Assembly: GCF_024266705.1 (NCBI RefSeq)
Contig: NZ_CP100757.1
Coordinates: 1,240,001-1,304,000 of the forward strand
DNA: 64,000 nucleotides
Direction of reading: 5' to 3'
Source: Natrinema gelatinilyticum
Lineage (GTDB): Archaea > Halobacteriota > Halobacteria > Halobacteriales > Natrialbaceae
Under the pieces are notes generated by a model, which searched no databases, had not been told where the DNA came from, and saw only the letters and a program-made list of their open reading frames with translations. Positions 25,617 to 34,536 of the stretch are shown piece after piece (position 1 is the first letter of the stretch; each line of letters begins with the position of its first letter). The translations under genes were made by a program, and so were the position numbers.

Positions 25617-26590
25617 TCGAAATCGAGGAGGGCGGAATCGCGAGCACTGTACAGGACCAGGGGCGTTTCGGCCACTACCACATCGGCATGCCACCGTCGG
25701 GCGCGATGGACGGGTACGCACACGAGATTGCGAACTACCTCGTGGGGAACGACGCTGACGACGCGACGATCGAGATGACCTATCAGGGGATCACTGCGAC
25801 GTTCCGGGAGGACGCTGTGATCGCGATCACCGGTGCCGACATGTCACCGAGTCTCAATGGTGACCCGATCGACACGTGGGCGACCGTCGCCGTCGAGGCT
25901 GGCGACGAACTGGAGCTAGCGTTCTCAACGGGGGGGTCGCGAGCGTATCTCGCCGTTGCCGGTGGTATCGACGTCCCGGAGGTAATGGGCAGCCGCTCGA
26001 CGTATACGCTCGTGGGGATCGGCGGCCACGAGGGGCGCGGCCTCGAAGCGGGGGACGAACTGCCGATCGGCGACGCGGCTGATGGGAGCAACGATCTCGT
26101 CGGTACGCGGCTCGACGACGAGTACGTACCCGACTATGCGGACGAGGACACCGTCCGCGTCGTTCTCGGGCTGACCGACTACCGGCTGACCGACGAGGCG
26201 AAAGAGACGCTCTGTGACGCCGAGTGGACGGTTTCGCCGGAGGCGGATCGCGTCGGCTATCGACTCGAGGGACCAGACCTCGAGTTCAAAGAGCGAGAAC
26301 AGCCGTTCGGAGCCGGCACTGATCCATCGAACGTCGTCGACCTCGGCTATCCCATTGGCTCGATTCAGGTGCCCCAAAGCCCGATCGTCCTCATGCAAGA
26401 TGCGGTGACAGGTGGCGGGTACTCGACCGTCGGCACCGTCATTAGTGTGGACCGCGGACTGCTCGCACAGCGTCAGACCCATAAGTCGGTCTACTTCGAG
26501 GCCGTCGACGTCGAGGACGCGATCGCCGCTCGAAAGGAAAGCAACGAGCGCCTCGAAACGATCCGCTCCGAAATTGAAGGTGAGGACTAA
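25613..26590 (+). CDS. pxpC: PxpC/KipA-like biotin-dependent carboxyltransferase-type subunit (AHS2)
   Basis: A 325-residue AHS2 protein. ASTVQDQGRFGHYHIGMPPS and GAMDGYAHEIANYLVGNDAD carry the family signature (GR-x-G-x-x-x-x-G-x-PxSGAMD...AN-x-LVGN). Later segments are AVAGGIDVPEVMGSRSTYTL, GLTDYRL, RVGYRLEGP and QVPQSPIVLMQDAVTGGGYS (QVP-x-x-G-P-I-like). It starts inside the stop of pxpB (ATGA overlap), so equal production of the two subunits is expected. The heterodimer PxpBC binds the activated lactam or carboxylated intermediate. It is directly followed by the biotin carrier gene. Confidence 0.88.
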   Translation: MIEIEEGGIASTVQDQGRFGHYHIGMPPSGAMDGYAHEIANYLVGNDADDATIEMTYQGITATFREDAVIAITGADMSPSLNGDPIDTWATVAVEAGDELELAFSTGGSRAYLAVAGGIDVPEVMGSRSTYTLVGIGGHEGRGLEAGDELPIGDAADGSNDLVGTRLDDEYVPDYADEDTVRVVLGLTDYRLTDEAKETLCDAEWTVSPEADRVGYRLEGPDLEFKEREQPFGAGTDPSNVVDLGYPIGSIQVPQSPIVLMQDAVTGGGYSTVGTVISVDRGLLAQRQTHKSVYFEAVDVEDAIAARKESNERLETIRSEIEGED

Positions 26591-26672
26591 CGTCAGACGT
26601 CACTGGTCGAGACAGAACATGAACTGGAACAACAACTATATTCGGGATTGAATCCAATACGAAACACATCCC

Positions 26673-26915
26673 ATGTCCGAGAAAACCACGATCAGGTCAC
26701 CGATGCCAGGCATCTTCTACCGACGACCGGATCCCGACGACCCGCCGTTCGTCGAACCGGGAGACGAGGTCGAAGCGGGCGACACGCTCGGTCTCGTCGA
26801 AGTAATGAAGAACTTCCACGATATCGAGGCCGATAACTCGGGAACTATCGGCGAGTTCCTCGTCGAGAACGAGGCCGAAGTCGAAGCGGACCAGCCCCTC
26901 ATCGAACTTGAGTAG
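26673..26915 (+). CDS. Biotin carboxyl carrier protein-type biotinyl domain
   Basis: An 80-residue protein that is only the biotinyl/lipoyl domain. RSPMPGIFYRRPDPDDPPFV is the first half, and the biotin lysine is K46 in LGLVEVMKNFHDIEAD, which has VMKNF where typical carriers have AMKM. The end ENEAEVEADQPLIELE closes the barrel. With the biotin carboxylase gene at 32.5-33.9 kb it makes a complete ATP-dependent CO2 activation unit. It lies 82 bases after pxpC, with the same orientation, so the carboxylated biotin could be delivered to PxpBC. That coupling is inference. Confidence 0.87.
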   Translation: MSEKTTIRSPMPGIFYRRPDPDDPPFVEPGDEVEAGDTLGLVEVMKNFHDIEADNSGTIGEFLVENEAEVEADQPLIELE

Positions 26916-27164
26916 GTTTGCGGTCCGATACCGTTCTCGTCGACGTCACCGACTTTACCGATCATGCTCGTCGTATCATCGGACGGCAAGGAGTGATGGA
27001 ACGCTCCCGATCCGTCTACGCCTTCAACAGCAATTAGGAGTAGCGAACGCGCATCCCCCCGACACGAATTCAGTTTAATCTCGCGTGAGATTCTAACGTT
27101 TTATTCGGCATAGTTTTTTAGTGTCGCCTTCTGTCCAAGTACATGTGGTGCCATATACCAAACA

Positions 27165-27773
27165 ATGAATTTCGATGGTACCTTCGAAATCGACGATGTG
27201 ACGGCAGAAGAGGTCTGGCTAGCGCTCTCTGATCCGTATATGATCAAAACAGCCTTGCCGGGCTGTGAATTTCTCGTCAGAGTCGACGAAGACGACGTCG
27301 ACTTCGAGCGTCTCCGAGCGGAAAACGGAGACAAAGATCCGCCGATCCTCCCCGAGGCGAGGCCCAAGGAAGTCGCTGACCGCGCCTTCGTAGAGGGTGC
27401 GACGTATGCGACGCTTATCGAACTCAGCGTAGGCAGCGTCAAACCAAGCTTCGAGTCCGAAGTGACAATCACGGAGCGGAATTTTCCCCGGATGAGTGCA
27501 TCGGGTGAAGGCTCGGCTGCCAGTAGCTCGTTCGAGATGTCAGCGTGGATGGATCTCGAGGAAACCGAAAACGGCGTCGTCGTCGAGTGGGCGGCAGAGG
27601 CGGACGTTTTCGGCCGGATCGCACAGCTCGGAAGTCGGATGATTAATCCGGTCGCCAACCGGATAGTCAACCAGTTTTTCGACAGCGTCGCCGATCGACT
27701 GAAAGAGGTCGGCGATGCCGACGAGCAGCAGACGGGTGAAAATCTGCGCAACCGAGTTCGCGAACTTTTCTGA
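27165..27773 (+). CDS. coxG: CoxG-like SRPBCC protein
   Basis: A 202-residue protein of the CoxG (carbon monoxide dehydrogenase subunit G) group. MNFDGTFEIDDVTAEEVWLA, LSDPYMIKTALPGCEFLVRV has the hallmark D-P-x-x-x-x-x-x-x-PGC, and MSAWMDLEETENGVVVEWAA is the later sheet. The C-terminal amphipathic segment (RIVNQFFDSVADRLKEVGDA) can anchor to membrane, as known for CoxG of bacterial systems. It precedes coxS, coxL and coxM in one orientation and is likely needed to recruit or mature the molybdenum hydroxylase. An A+T-rich promoter region lies at 27095-27135. Confidence 0.85.
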   Translation: MNFDGTFEIDDVTAEEVWLALSDPYMIKTALPGCEFLVRVDEDDVDFERLRAENGDKDPPILPEARPKEVADRAFVEGATYATLIELSVGSVKPSFESEVTITERNFPRMSASGEGSAASSSFEMSAWMDLEETENGVVVEWAAEADVFGRIAQLGSRMINPVANRIVNQFFDSVADRLKEVGDADEQQTGENLRNRVRELF

Positions 27774-27804
27774 CCGCCTTCGGCCGATACAATGACAGAT
27801 ACTA

Positions 27805-28302
27805 ATGAACACGAATACACACGACATCACACTCACAGTAAACGGAACAGAGCGGGAATTGAGCGTAGAACCGCAAACGCTACTGGTTCACGCGCTTCGT
27901 GAGGAACTCGGATATACGGGTCCGAAAGTCGGCTGTGAGAGCAGTCTCTGCGGCGCCTGTACCGTCCACGTCGACGGTAAGCCGGTCAAGTCCTGTACGC
28001 TGCTCGCGGTCCGTGCTGACGGAACAGAGATCACGACTGTCGAAGGGCTCGACGACGATAGCGACGGACTCCATCCCCTCCAAGAGGCGTTTCAGGAGGA
28101 GCACGGGTTACAGTGTGGCTACTGCACCCCCGGGATGCTTATGACTGCAGCCTCACTCCTCGAGGAGACACCGAACCCATCGCGGAAAGAGATCCGAGAG
28201 TCCATAGAAGGGAACCTCTGCCGGTGTACCGGCTATCAGAATATCGTCAACGCCGTCGAGTCCGCTGCCGAGAAAATGGCCAAACAGGAGGCTGGTGATT
28301 GA
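27805..28302 (+). CDS. coxS: Small 2Fe-2S subunit of a molybdenum hydroxylase
   Basis: A 165-residue iron-sulfur subunit of the xanthine dehydrogenase family. The plant-ferredoxin-like cluster is CESSLCGACTVHVDGKPVKS followed by C. The helical cluster has CGYCTPGM and CRCTGYQNIVNAV. Both [2Fe-2S] clusters transfer electrons from the Mo centre to FAD in CoxM. The ORF overlaps the coxL start by one base region (stop 28300-28302, coxL ATG 28304). It lies in the coxG-S-L-M order and begins 31 bases after coxG. Confidence 0.93.
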   Translation: MNTNTHDITLTVNGTERELSVEPQTLLVHALREELGYTGPKVGCESSLCGACTVHVDGKPVKSCTLLAVRADGTEITTVEGLDDDSDGLHPLQEAFQEEHGLQCGYCTPGMLMTAASLLEETPNPSRKEIRESIEGNLCRCTGYQNIVNAVESAAEKMAKQEAGD

Positions 28303-28303
28303 A

Positions 28304-30673
28304 ATGACGTCTCAGCCCGATGCGTCCGGCCGCATCTTCGGATCGTCCGTCAAACGTCGAGAGGACCCGGCACTGCTCACCGGTGAAGCAGAGTTCACCG
28401 ATGATAAGCTTCCCGACGCCGCGCACGTAGCGATCCTGCGGAGTCAGTTCGCTCACGCGGATCTCAAGGAGATCGACACAAGTGAGGCGGAGAATCGAGA
28501 TGGGGTTATCGATGTCTTCACCGGCGAAGATATCGAAGCGAGTGGGATTCCGAATAATATTCCGACGGCGTGGATGCTACCTGGGCTTGTAACGCCGCAG
28601 TATCGTCTCATGGCGACCGATAAAGTCCGGCACGCCGGTGACGCGATCGCTGCGGTGGTGGCCAAGGATCGATACGTCGCTCACGAGGCGCTCGACGATA
28701 TCGACGTGAGTTACGAGCGACTCGACGCAGTCACCGAACCGGCTAAGGCTGTCGGCGCGGATCCGACGGTCCACGAGGAGGCGGAAGATAACGTCGCGTT
28801 TGACTTCGATATCGGCGACAGCGACGCCGTCGACGATGCGTTCGCCGCGGCAGACCACGTCTCCAGCGTCGAGCTCGAACAGCCTCGAATCATTCCAAAT
28901 CCCGTCGAACCGCGGGCCGCGGCGGCCAGCTATGACCCGGGAAGCGACGAGTTGACCGTGTGGATGACGTCTCAGAATCCGCATCTCCACCGGATGCTCA
29001 TGTCGACCGCGACCCTCGGCCATCCGGAACACAAGCTCCAGATCGTCGCTCCGGAGGTCGGAGGCGGGTTCGGGAAGAAGATCTATCACTACCCCGACGA
29101 GGCCATCACGGCCTGGTGTGCCAAACAACTCGAGCGGGACGTCAAGTGGCAGGCGACACGCAGCGAGGATTACGTCACCGGAAATCACGGCCGGGACCAC
29201 GTGACCGAAGCCGAACTCGCGGTAGACGATGACGGCACTATTCGCGGGATGCGCGTCGAGACCCACGCGGGCCTCGGGGCGCATTTGCTCCAGTTCGCGA
29301 CGGCGACGCCGTCGTATCTCTACGCGACCATCCTCTCGAGCGAGTACGATATCGGCGCCATTCACTGCCGGGTCATCGGGGCGTTCACGAACACCGCTCC
29401 CGTTGACGCGTATCGAGGAGCGGGCCGCGCCGAGGGGATTTACGTGACTGAGCGGCTGCTCAACGTGGCCGCCAAGGACCTCGGGATGGATCAGACAGAA
29501 CTCAGACGAGCGAACCTGATAGATCCCGATCAATTCCCTTACGAGACGGGCGTCGGGATGGTGTACGACAGCGGCGAGTACGAACGGGCGATGGATCGTG
29601 CGCTCGAGATCGTAGAGTACGAGAACCTCCGCGATCGACAGGCCGACCTCCGCGAGAAGGACCGCTACCTCGGGATTGGCGTCGCGAACTTCGTGGAATC
29701 CGCGGGGCTCTCTCCGTCGAAGGCTGCCGGTGAACTCGGTTCAAAGGCCGGCGGCTGGGAGGCGGGAGTCGTTCGGTTCCACCCCTCGGGGAAGGTTGCC
29801 GTTTACTGCGGAACCGCCGACCAAGGGCAGGGTCACCGGACGACCCTTGCACAGGTCGCCGCCGAAGAACTCGGTGTGCCGATAGACGATATCGAAGTCA
29901 TTGAAGGGAACACCGACAAGGTCCCGCAGGGAATGGGAACGTACGGGAGCCGAAGCGCGCCGGTCGGCGGAGGTGCGGTCGCAACTAGCGCCCAGAAGGT
30001 CGTCGAGAAGGCGCGAACGATCGCCGCCCATCAGCTCGAGGCAGACGAAGCGGACATCGAGTTCGAGGATGGTGAGTTCCAGGTGAAAGGTGCTCCACAA
30101 CGCTCGATACGGATCCAGGACGTGGCGATGCAGGCCTACCTTGGCCACGACATTCCCGACGAGATGGAGCCCGGCCTGGAGGCGACGTCGTACTACGATC
30201 CGGAGAACTTCACCTTCCCATTCGGTACTCACGTCGCCGTCGTCGAAGTCGACCCGGACACTGGCGAGGTCGAAATCCAGCAGTACGTCGCAGTCGACGA
30301 CTGCGGTGAGCAGATCAATCCGATGATCGTCGAAGGACAGATTCACGGCGGTATCGCTCAGGGCATCGGTGCCGCACTCTTCGAGTCGGCCGAGTACGAC
30401 GACGGCGGAAACCTCGTTACGGGGTCGATGAACGACTACGCCCTGCCTCGAGCGAACGACCTACCGGAATACGAGACGGACAGTACGGTGACTCCGAGCC
30501 CGCACAATCCGCTCGGCGTGAAAGGCGTTGGGGAATCCGCGACGATTGGTGCCACGCCGGCGGTCGTCAACGCCGTCGTCGACGCACTCGAACCGTTCGA
30601 CGTAGATCACCTCGATATGCCGCTCACGAACGAAACGATCTGGTCCGCGGTTACTACGGAGGGGGGATCGTAA
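28304..30673 (+). CDS. Molybdenum-cofactor large subunit, form II type (not CO dehydrogenase form I)
   Basis: A 789-residue Mo-hydroxylase catalytic subunit. Domain 1 begins GRIFGSSVKRREDPALLTGE; Moco-binding segments are APEVGGGFGKKIYHYPDEA, QGQGHRTTLAQVAAEELGV and GMGTYGSRSAPVGGGAV. The active-site loop is AYRGAGRAEG near residue 369. Form I CO dehydrogenases have AYRCSFR, so this is a form II/xanthine-dehydrogenase-type enzyme. The catalytic Glu is in GVKGVGESATIGATPAVVNA. It likely hydroxylates a carbon next to ring nitrogen or an aldehyde. Start 28304 is used; an upstream TTG overlapping coxS is less likely. It follows coxS after one base, and coxM follows immediately. Confidence 0.92.
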   Translation: MTSQPDASGRIFGSSVKRREDPALLTGEAEFTDDKLPDAAHVAILRSQFAHADLKEIDTSEAENRDGVIDVFTGEDIEASGIPNNIPTAWMLPGLVTPQYRLMATDKVRHAGDAIAAVVAKDRYVAHEALDDIDVSYERLDAVTEPAKAVGADPTVHEEAEDNVAFDFDIGDSDAVDDAFAAADHVSSVELEQPRIIPNPVEPRAAAASYDPGSDELTVWMTSQNPHLHRMLMSTATLGHPEHKLQIVAPEVGGGFGKKIYHYPDEAITAWCAKQLERDVKWQATRSEDYVTGNHGRDHVTEAELAVDDDGTIRGMRVETHAGLGAHLLQFATATPSYLYATILSSEYDIGAIHCRVIGAFTNTAPVDAYRGAGRAEGIYVTERLLNVAAKDLGMDQTELRRANLIDPDQFPYETGVGMVYDSGEYERAMDRALEIVEYENLRDRQADLREKDRYLGIGVANFVESAGLSPSKAAGELGSKAGGWEAGVVRFHPSGKVAVYCGTADQGQGHRTTLAQVAAEELGVPIDDIEVIEGNTDKVPQGMGTYGSRSAPVGGGAVATSAQKVVEKARTIAAHQLEADEADIEFEDGEFQVKGAPQRSIRIQDVAMQAYLGHDIPDEMEPGLEATSYYDPENFTFPFGTHVAVVEVDPDTGEVEIQQYVAVDDCGEQINPMIVEGQIHGGIAQGIGAALFESAEYDDGGNLVTGSMNDYALPRANDLPEYETDSTVTPSPHNPLGVKGVGESATIGATPAVVNAVVDALEPFDVDHLDMPLTNETIWSAVTTEGGS

Positions 30674-31570
30674 ATGTACCCCTCTTCGTTCGAGTACTAC
30701 GCGGTCGCGGACGTCAAAGAGGCCGTTGACCTGCTCGTCGAACACGACGGGAGTGACGTCGAACTGCTAGCGGGCGGCCACAGCCTCCTTCCGACGATGA
30801 AATCGGGGCTATCCAGCCCTGATGTTATCATCGACATCGCTGACATCGACCGATTACACGGGATCGAGCACGGTGAGCAGTCGAGTACCGTCGGTGCGAT
30901 GACCAACTATGCGACCGCGGCTCGCGATGATGTGCTCGAGCGAAACACTATCGTTGCGGAGGCCGCTGCCGAGATCGGTGACGTGCAGATCCGGAACGCG
31001 GGGACCGTCGGCGGAAACATCGCGCACGCCGATCCGGCGGCCGACCTGCCGGCGGCGGTTCTCGTTTCGGACGCGACGATCCGCGCTCGCAGCCCCGACG
31101 GCGAGCGTACCATTCCGGCGTCAGAGTTCTTCGAAGCGATGTTCACGACGGCCCTCGGAGAGGACGAACTCCTCGTAGAGATCGAAATACCACACCTCTC
31201 CGAGGGGATGGCGTCAGCGTACCTGAAAAAGCCGAGTCCGTCGTCGGGCTATGCATTGATCGGGGTCGCAGCGGTGTTAGAGACTGACGGTGAGGTGATC
31301 ACCGAGGCCAGAATCGCCGCAAACGGTGCGTTTGATCACGCGATGCGGCTCGGATCCGTCGAAGACACGCTGACCGGAGAGACGATCGACGACGGTCTCT
31401 CCGACCGGGCCGCCGAGCACGCGACTGACGACGTTGAGTCCTACATGCTGATGGAGGATAGTACGGCGTCGAGCGAGTTCCGGGCACATCTCTTAGAAGT
31501 CTACACGAAACAGGCTATCGACACTGCGATCGAGCGCGTCGGTTCGACCGCAAACGTCAGCGGCGACTGA
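30674..31570 (+). CDS. coxM: FAD-binding medium subunit of a molybdenum hydroxylase
   Basis: A 298-residue FAD subunit. The PCMH-type FAD domain shows LLAGGHSLLPTMKSGLSSPD (the AGGxSLLP loop) and IRNAGTVGGNIAHADPAADL (the GxxGGNI/V motif), with the C-terminal CODH FAD domain starting near FDHAMRLGSVEDTLTGETI. The subunit passes electrons out to an acceptor. It starts at the very next base after the coxL stop codon, so the genes are coupled. The complete coxS-L-M set predicts an assembled enzyme. No maturation genes besides coxG are nearby. Confidence 0.92.
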   Translation: MYPSSFEYYAVADVKEAVDLLVEHDGSDVELLAGGHSLLPTMKSGLSSPDVIIDIADIDRLHGIEHGEQSSTVGAMTNYATAARDDVLERNTIVAEAAAEIGDVQIRNAGTVGGNIAHADPAADLPAAVLVSDATIRARSPDGERTIPASEFFEAMFTTALGEDELLVEIEIPHLSEGMASAYLKKPSPSSGYALIGVAAVLETDGEVITEARIAANGAFDHAMRLGSVEDTLTGETIDDGLSDRAAEHATDDVESYMLMEDSTASSEFRAHLLEVYTKQAIDTAIERVGSTANVSGD

Positions 31571-31733
31571 TTCACAACAGTATATCCTTCCAACGACTAT
31601 CACACAGTCAGATGACTTGATCGACCGGCCCGAACCATCGGAGTCAGGAAGTGAAGGTGAGAACGGAACGAATTCGTCATAATATAAGCAATCTGCCGTA
31701 AGATATATCCAGATTTGTGTTCGAATTTCACGC

Positions 31734-32495
31734 ATGCCTGCGATCGACATCAACTGTGATATGGGTGAGAGTTTCGGGAACTGGACGATGGGTCACGATG
31801 CCGAGGTCATGCCCTACATCACGTCCGCGAACATCGCCGGTGGCTATCACGCCGCCGATCCGCACGTGATGCGCGAGACGGTCGAGATGGCGGCCGAACA
31901 TGACGTCGGGATCGGCATCCATCCAGGGCTCCCGGACAAAATGGGCTTCGGCCGCCGAAAGATCGACGCCACTCCCGAAGAGGTACGGGACTACGTCGTC
32001 TACCAGCTCGGCGCGCTCACGGCGTTCGCGCGCCGACACGGAGCTACCGTCCAGCACGTCAAGCCCCACGGCGCAATGTACTCGATGCTCTCGGAGAGCC
32101 CAGAACACGCCCGTGCGGTCATGGAAGGGATGCTCGAGGTCGATGGCGACCTCGTCTACCTCGCGACCGACAGGAACATCTACGAGGTCGCCCAGGACGT
32201 CGACGGTCTCCGGGCCGTCTTCGAGGGGTATGTCGACCTGGACTATCGGGCCGATCGCTCCCTGATCATCGAACAGAAACTCGCGGACCGCGATCCCGAA
32301 CTCGTCGCTGACCGCTTCGTTTCGATCGCCACCGACGGCGTCGTCGAGGCGGCCAACGGCGAGGAGATCTCGATTCCCGCCGAGAGCATCTGCATCCACG
32401 GTGACAACCCCAACGCCGTCCCGATACTCGAGGCGATCCACGACCGCATCGACGAACACGGGATCGAACTTGTGTCGCTGTCCGAAATCGCTTAA
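31734..32495 (+). CDS. pxpA: PxpA/LamB-YcsF-family 5-oxoprolinase subunit A
   Basis: A 253-residue LamB/YcsF protein. INCDMGESFGNWTMGHDAEV is the canonical N-terminal block. SANIAGGYHAADPHVMRETV replaces the standard ANIACGFHAGDP, so both Cys and Gly of that loop are changed. VGIGIHPGLPDKMGFGRRKI and VQHVKPHGAMYSMLSESPEH are the other conserved blocks, and the IPAESICIHGDNPNAVPILE end is standard. In E. coli and Bacillus PxpA works with PxpBC to hydrolyse 5-oxoproline. A TATA-like AATATAAGC (about 31680) gives it its own promoter. It is separated from pxpBC by the cox genes. Confidence 0.88.
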   Translation: MPAIDINCDMGESFGNWTMGHDAEVMPYITSANIAGGYHAADPHVMRETVEMAAEHDVGIGIHPGLPDKMGFGRRKIDATPEEVRDYVVYQLGALTAFARRHGATVQHVKPHGAMYSMLSESPEHARAVMEGMLEVDGDLVYLATDRNIYEVAQDVDGLRAVFEGYVDLDYRADRSLIIEQKLADRDPELVADRFVSIATDGVVEAANGEEISIPAESICIHGDNPNAVPILEAIHDRIDEHGIELVSLSEIA

Positions 32496-32527
32496 ACGCG
32501 ACCTGTCCGAAGCTCGTTTTCCGGCCG

Positions 32528-33871
32528 TTACTCGTCGAGGAGTTCTCGATCCACGTACTTCGTGGTATGTTCGTCGGCCACGAATTCGTCGTCCTCGAGC
32601 AGCCGGCGATGGAAGGGGATCGTCGTCGGAATCCCCTCGATCGTCGTTTCGTCGAGTGCACGCTTTCCGCGGGCAATCACCTCGTCCCTGTCCTGTCCGG
32701 TGACAATCAATTTGCCGAACATCGAATCATAGAAGGGGGCGATCGAATCACCCTCGTCCACACCGTCATCGACACGGACGCCGATGCCACGTGGCGGTTC
32801 GTACGTCGAAAGCGTGCCCGGAATCGGCGTGAAGTCGTTGTCGGGATCCTCCGCATTGAGGCGGAACTCCATGGCGGCGCCCCGCGGTTCGATTTCCTCC
32901 TGCGAGAAAGACAGTTCCTCGCCGGCGGCGACCCGTAGCTGCCATTTGACCAAGTCGATATCGGTGAGTTCCTCCGTTACGGTGTGTTCGACCTGGATTC
33001 GTGCGTTGACCTCGATGAAGTAGAACTCGCCGTCCTCGTAGAGGAATTCGACGGTCCCAGCGTTGACGTAGTCCGCCGCGGCCACACCGCGACGGGCGGC
33101 CTCACAGACTTCGGCGCAGGTGTCCTCGTCCAGCGCCGGCGAAGGCGACTCCTCGATGAGTTTCTGTTGACGTCGCTGGATGGTGCAGTCGCGTTCGCCG
33201 AGATGTCGGACGTTGCCGTGTTCGTCGCCGATGATCTGAACTTCGACGTGGCGCGGGTTCTCGAGGAACTGCTCGAGGTAGACAGCGGGGTTGTCGAAGT
33301 ACGCATCCCCCTCTCGGATCGCCTCCCGCAATTTCGATTCGATCTGGTCGGATTCGTGGACGATCTTGAGGCCACGCCCGCCGCCGCCGCCGTCGGCCTT
33401 GATCGCGACGGGATAGCCGTGTTCCTCGGCGAACGTCTCGACTTCCTCGGCCGATGTCACTGGTTCGGTCGTACCAGGGACGACTGGAACGCCTGCCTTC
33501 TGCATGATCTTGCGCGCTTTGGTCTTCTCTCCGAAGTTAGCCATCACGTTGCTTGGTGGACCGATCCACGCGAATTCGCTGTCCTCGACGTTGGCCGCGA
33601 ACGACTCGCTCTCCGCGAGGAACCCGTACCCGGGGTGGATCGCGTCGACGTCTGCTGCTCGTGCAGCCTCGAAGAGCGCTTCCTGATTCAGATAGCTCTC
33701 TTTGGCCTTCGAGCTACCGATGTGGTGGGCCTCGTCGGCCAGTCGAACGTGTTTGGCGTTCTCGTCCGCGTCGCTGTAGACGGCCACCGTGTCGATGTCC
33801 AGCTCTTTACACGACTGGATAATTCGAACGGCGATCTCCTCGCGGTTCGCGATCAGAACTTTTTCGAACAC
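32528..33871 (-). CDS. accC: Biotin carboxylase
   Basis: A 447-residue biotin carboxylase. N-terminal domain MFEKVLIANREEIAVRIIQS, HPGYGFLAESESFAANVEDS; ATP-grasp glycine loop DGGGGGRGLKIVHESDQIES; central Glu/Asn metal-binding FYFIEVNARIQVEHTVTEEL (with NARIQVEH instead of the usual NPRVQVEH); C-terminal domain EFRLNAEDPDNDFTPIPGTL. It carboxylates the biotin of the carrier protein using ATP and bicarbonate. It lacks a fused carrier and transferase. It faces pxpA convergently and is the only other biotin gene in the block, so it probably acts with the carrier at 26673. An A+T-rich promoter lies upstream (33872-33920). Confidence 0.93.
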   Translation of the reverse strand: MFEKVLIANREEIAVRIIQSCKELDIDTVAVYSDADENAKHVRLADEAHHIGSSKAKESYLNQEALFEAARAADVDAIHPGYGFLAESESFAANVEDSEFAWIGPPSNVMANFGEKTKARKIMQKAGVPVVPGTTEPVTSAEEVETFAEEHGYPVAIKADGGGGGRGLKIVHESDQIESKLREAIREGDAYFDNPAVYLEQFLENPRHVEVQIIGDEHGNVRHLGERDCTIQRRQQKLIEESPSPALDEDTCAEVCEAARRGVAAADYVNAGTVEFLYEDGEFYFIEVNARIQVEHTVTEELTDIDLVKWQLRVAAGEELSFSQEEIEPRGAAMEFRLNAEDPDNDFTPIPGTLSTYEPPRGIGVRVDDGVDEGDSIAPFYDSMFGKLIVTGQDRDEVIARGKRALDETTIEGIPTTIPFHRRLLEDDEFVADEHTTKYVDRELLDE

Positions 33872-34024
33872 AATATAGCATAGTATCTCTTATTAGCAAA
33901 ATAAATCTACCTTTAGCTAAGCTGTTGGACCAAATTCATAATAGTTCGGCCGCTTCTGAGCGACGACCACCGCGATCACCGCTTCGATCGTATCGCGAAT
34001 CGCTCGCGATACTGGTCGTACTCG

Positions 34025-34440
34025 ACCCTCAGGCGACCGCGTCCAGTGCTGCCCGGAGTTCGTCGACGGCGCGCTCGAACTGGTCTCGCGAGTCGTCAGC
34101 GGCGGCTGGAAGCGCATGACGTTCTTGTAGTAACCGCCGACGCCCATCACGACATTCGACTCGTTCCGAAGGTAGTCGCTGACGTCGGACGCAAGCGTAC
34201 CGTTCAGCGCCGGTGCGACGTTCTGTGGTCTCGTCGTGCCCGGTTCTACGAGTTCGACACCGCACATCAGTCCGAGCCCACATGTCTGCCCGACGACACC
34301 GTACCCCTCGAGCGCCTCGAGTTCGGACGGGAGCCACTGTCCCTGCTCGCGGGCGTTGTCGAAGATCCCGTTCTGCAGTTCGTCGATCGTCGCCAACGCA
34401 GCGGCGCAGGCCACGAGGTTCCCGCCGAACATCGAATGGC
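34025..34440 (-). pseudogene. C-terminal fragment of a class III aminotransferase
   Basis: The minus strand reads MFGGNLVACAAALATIDELQ, EALEGYGVVGQTCGLGLMCG and NVVMGVGGYYKNVMRFQPPL. This is the C-terminal third of PLP class III aminotransferases (FGGNP-x-x-CAA...VR-G-x-GLM-x-G...N-x-x-RF-x-PPL). The tail SRDQFERAVDELRAALDAV is in another frame, so a frameshift separates the last residues. The N-terminal two-thirds with the PLP lysine are absent. Nothing else is recognised between 33872 and 34025. Confidence 0.65.
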
Positions 34441-34536
34441 GTCGGATCTCCCTCGGAACGGTATATCCGGGTGCAACACTTCCCACAATGGGCGTAGGCG
34501 GTAGGATTTTGTACCCTCGAACGTTTGATGGTCCCA

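Noticed and set aside
28577..29533. A 318-codon minus frame inside coxL
   Set aside because: The coxL frame has all Moco motifs; the minus frame has none and is a GC-rich by-product.
28304..30673. Annotation as carbon monoxide dehydrogenase
   Set aside because: The active-site loop is AYRGAGR, not the AYRCSFR of true CO dehydrogenases.
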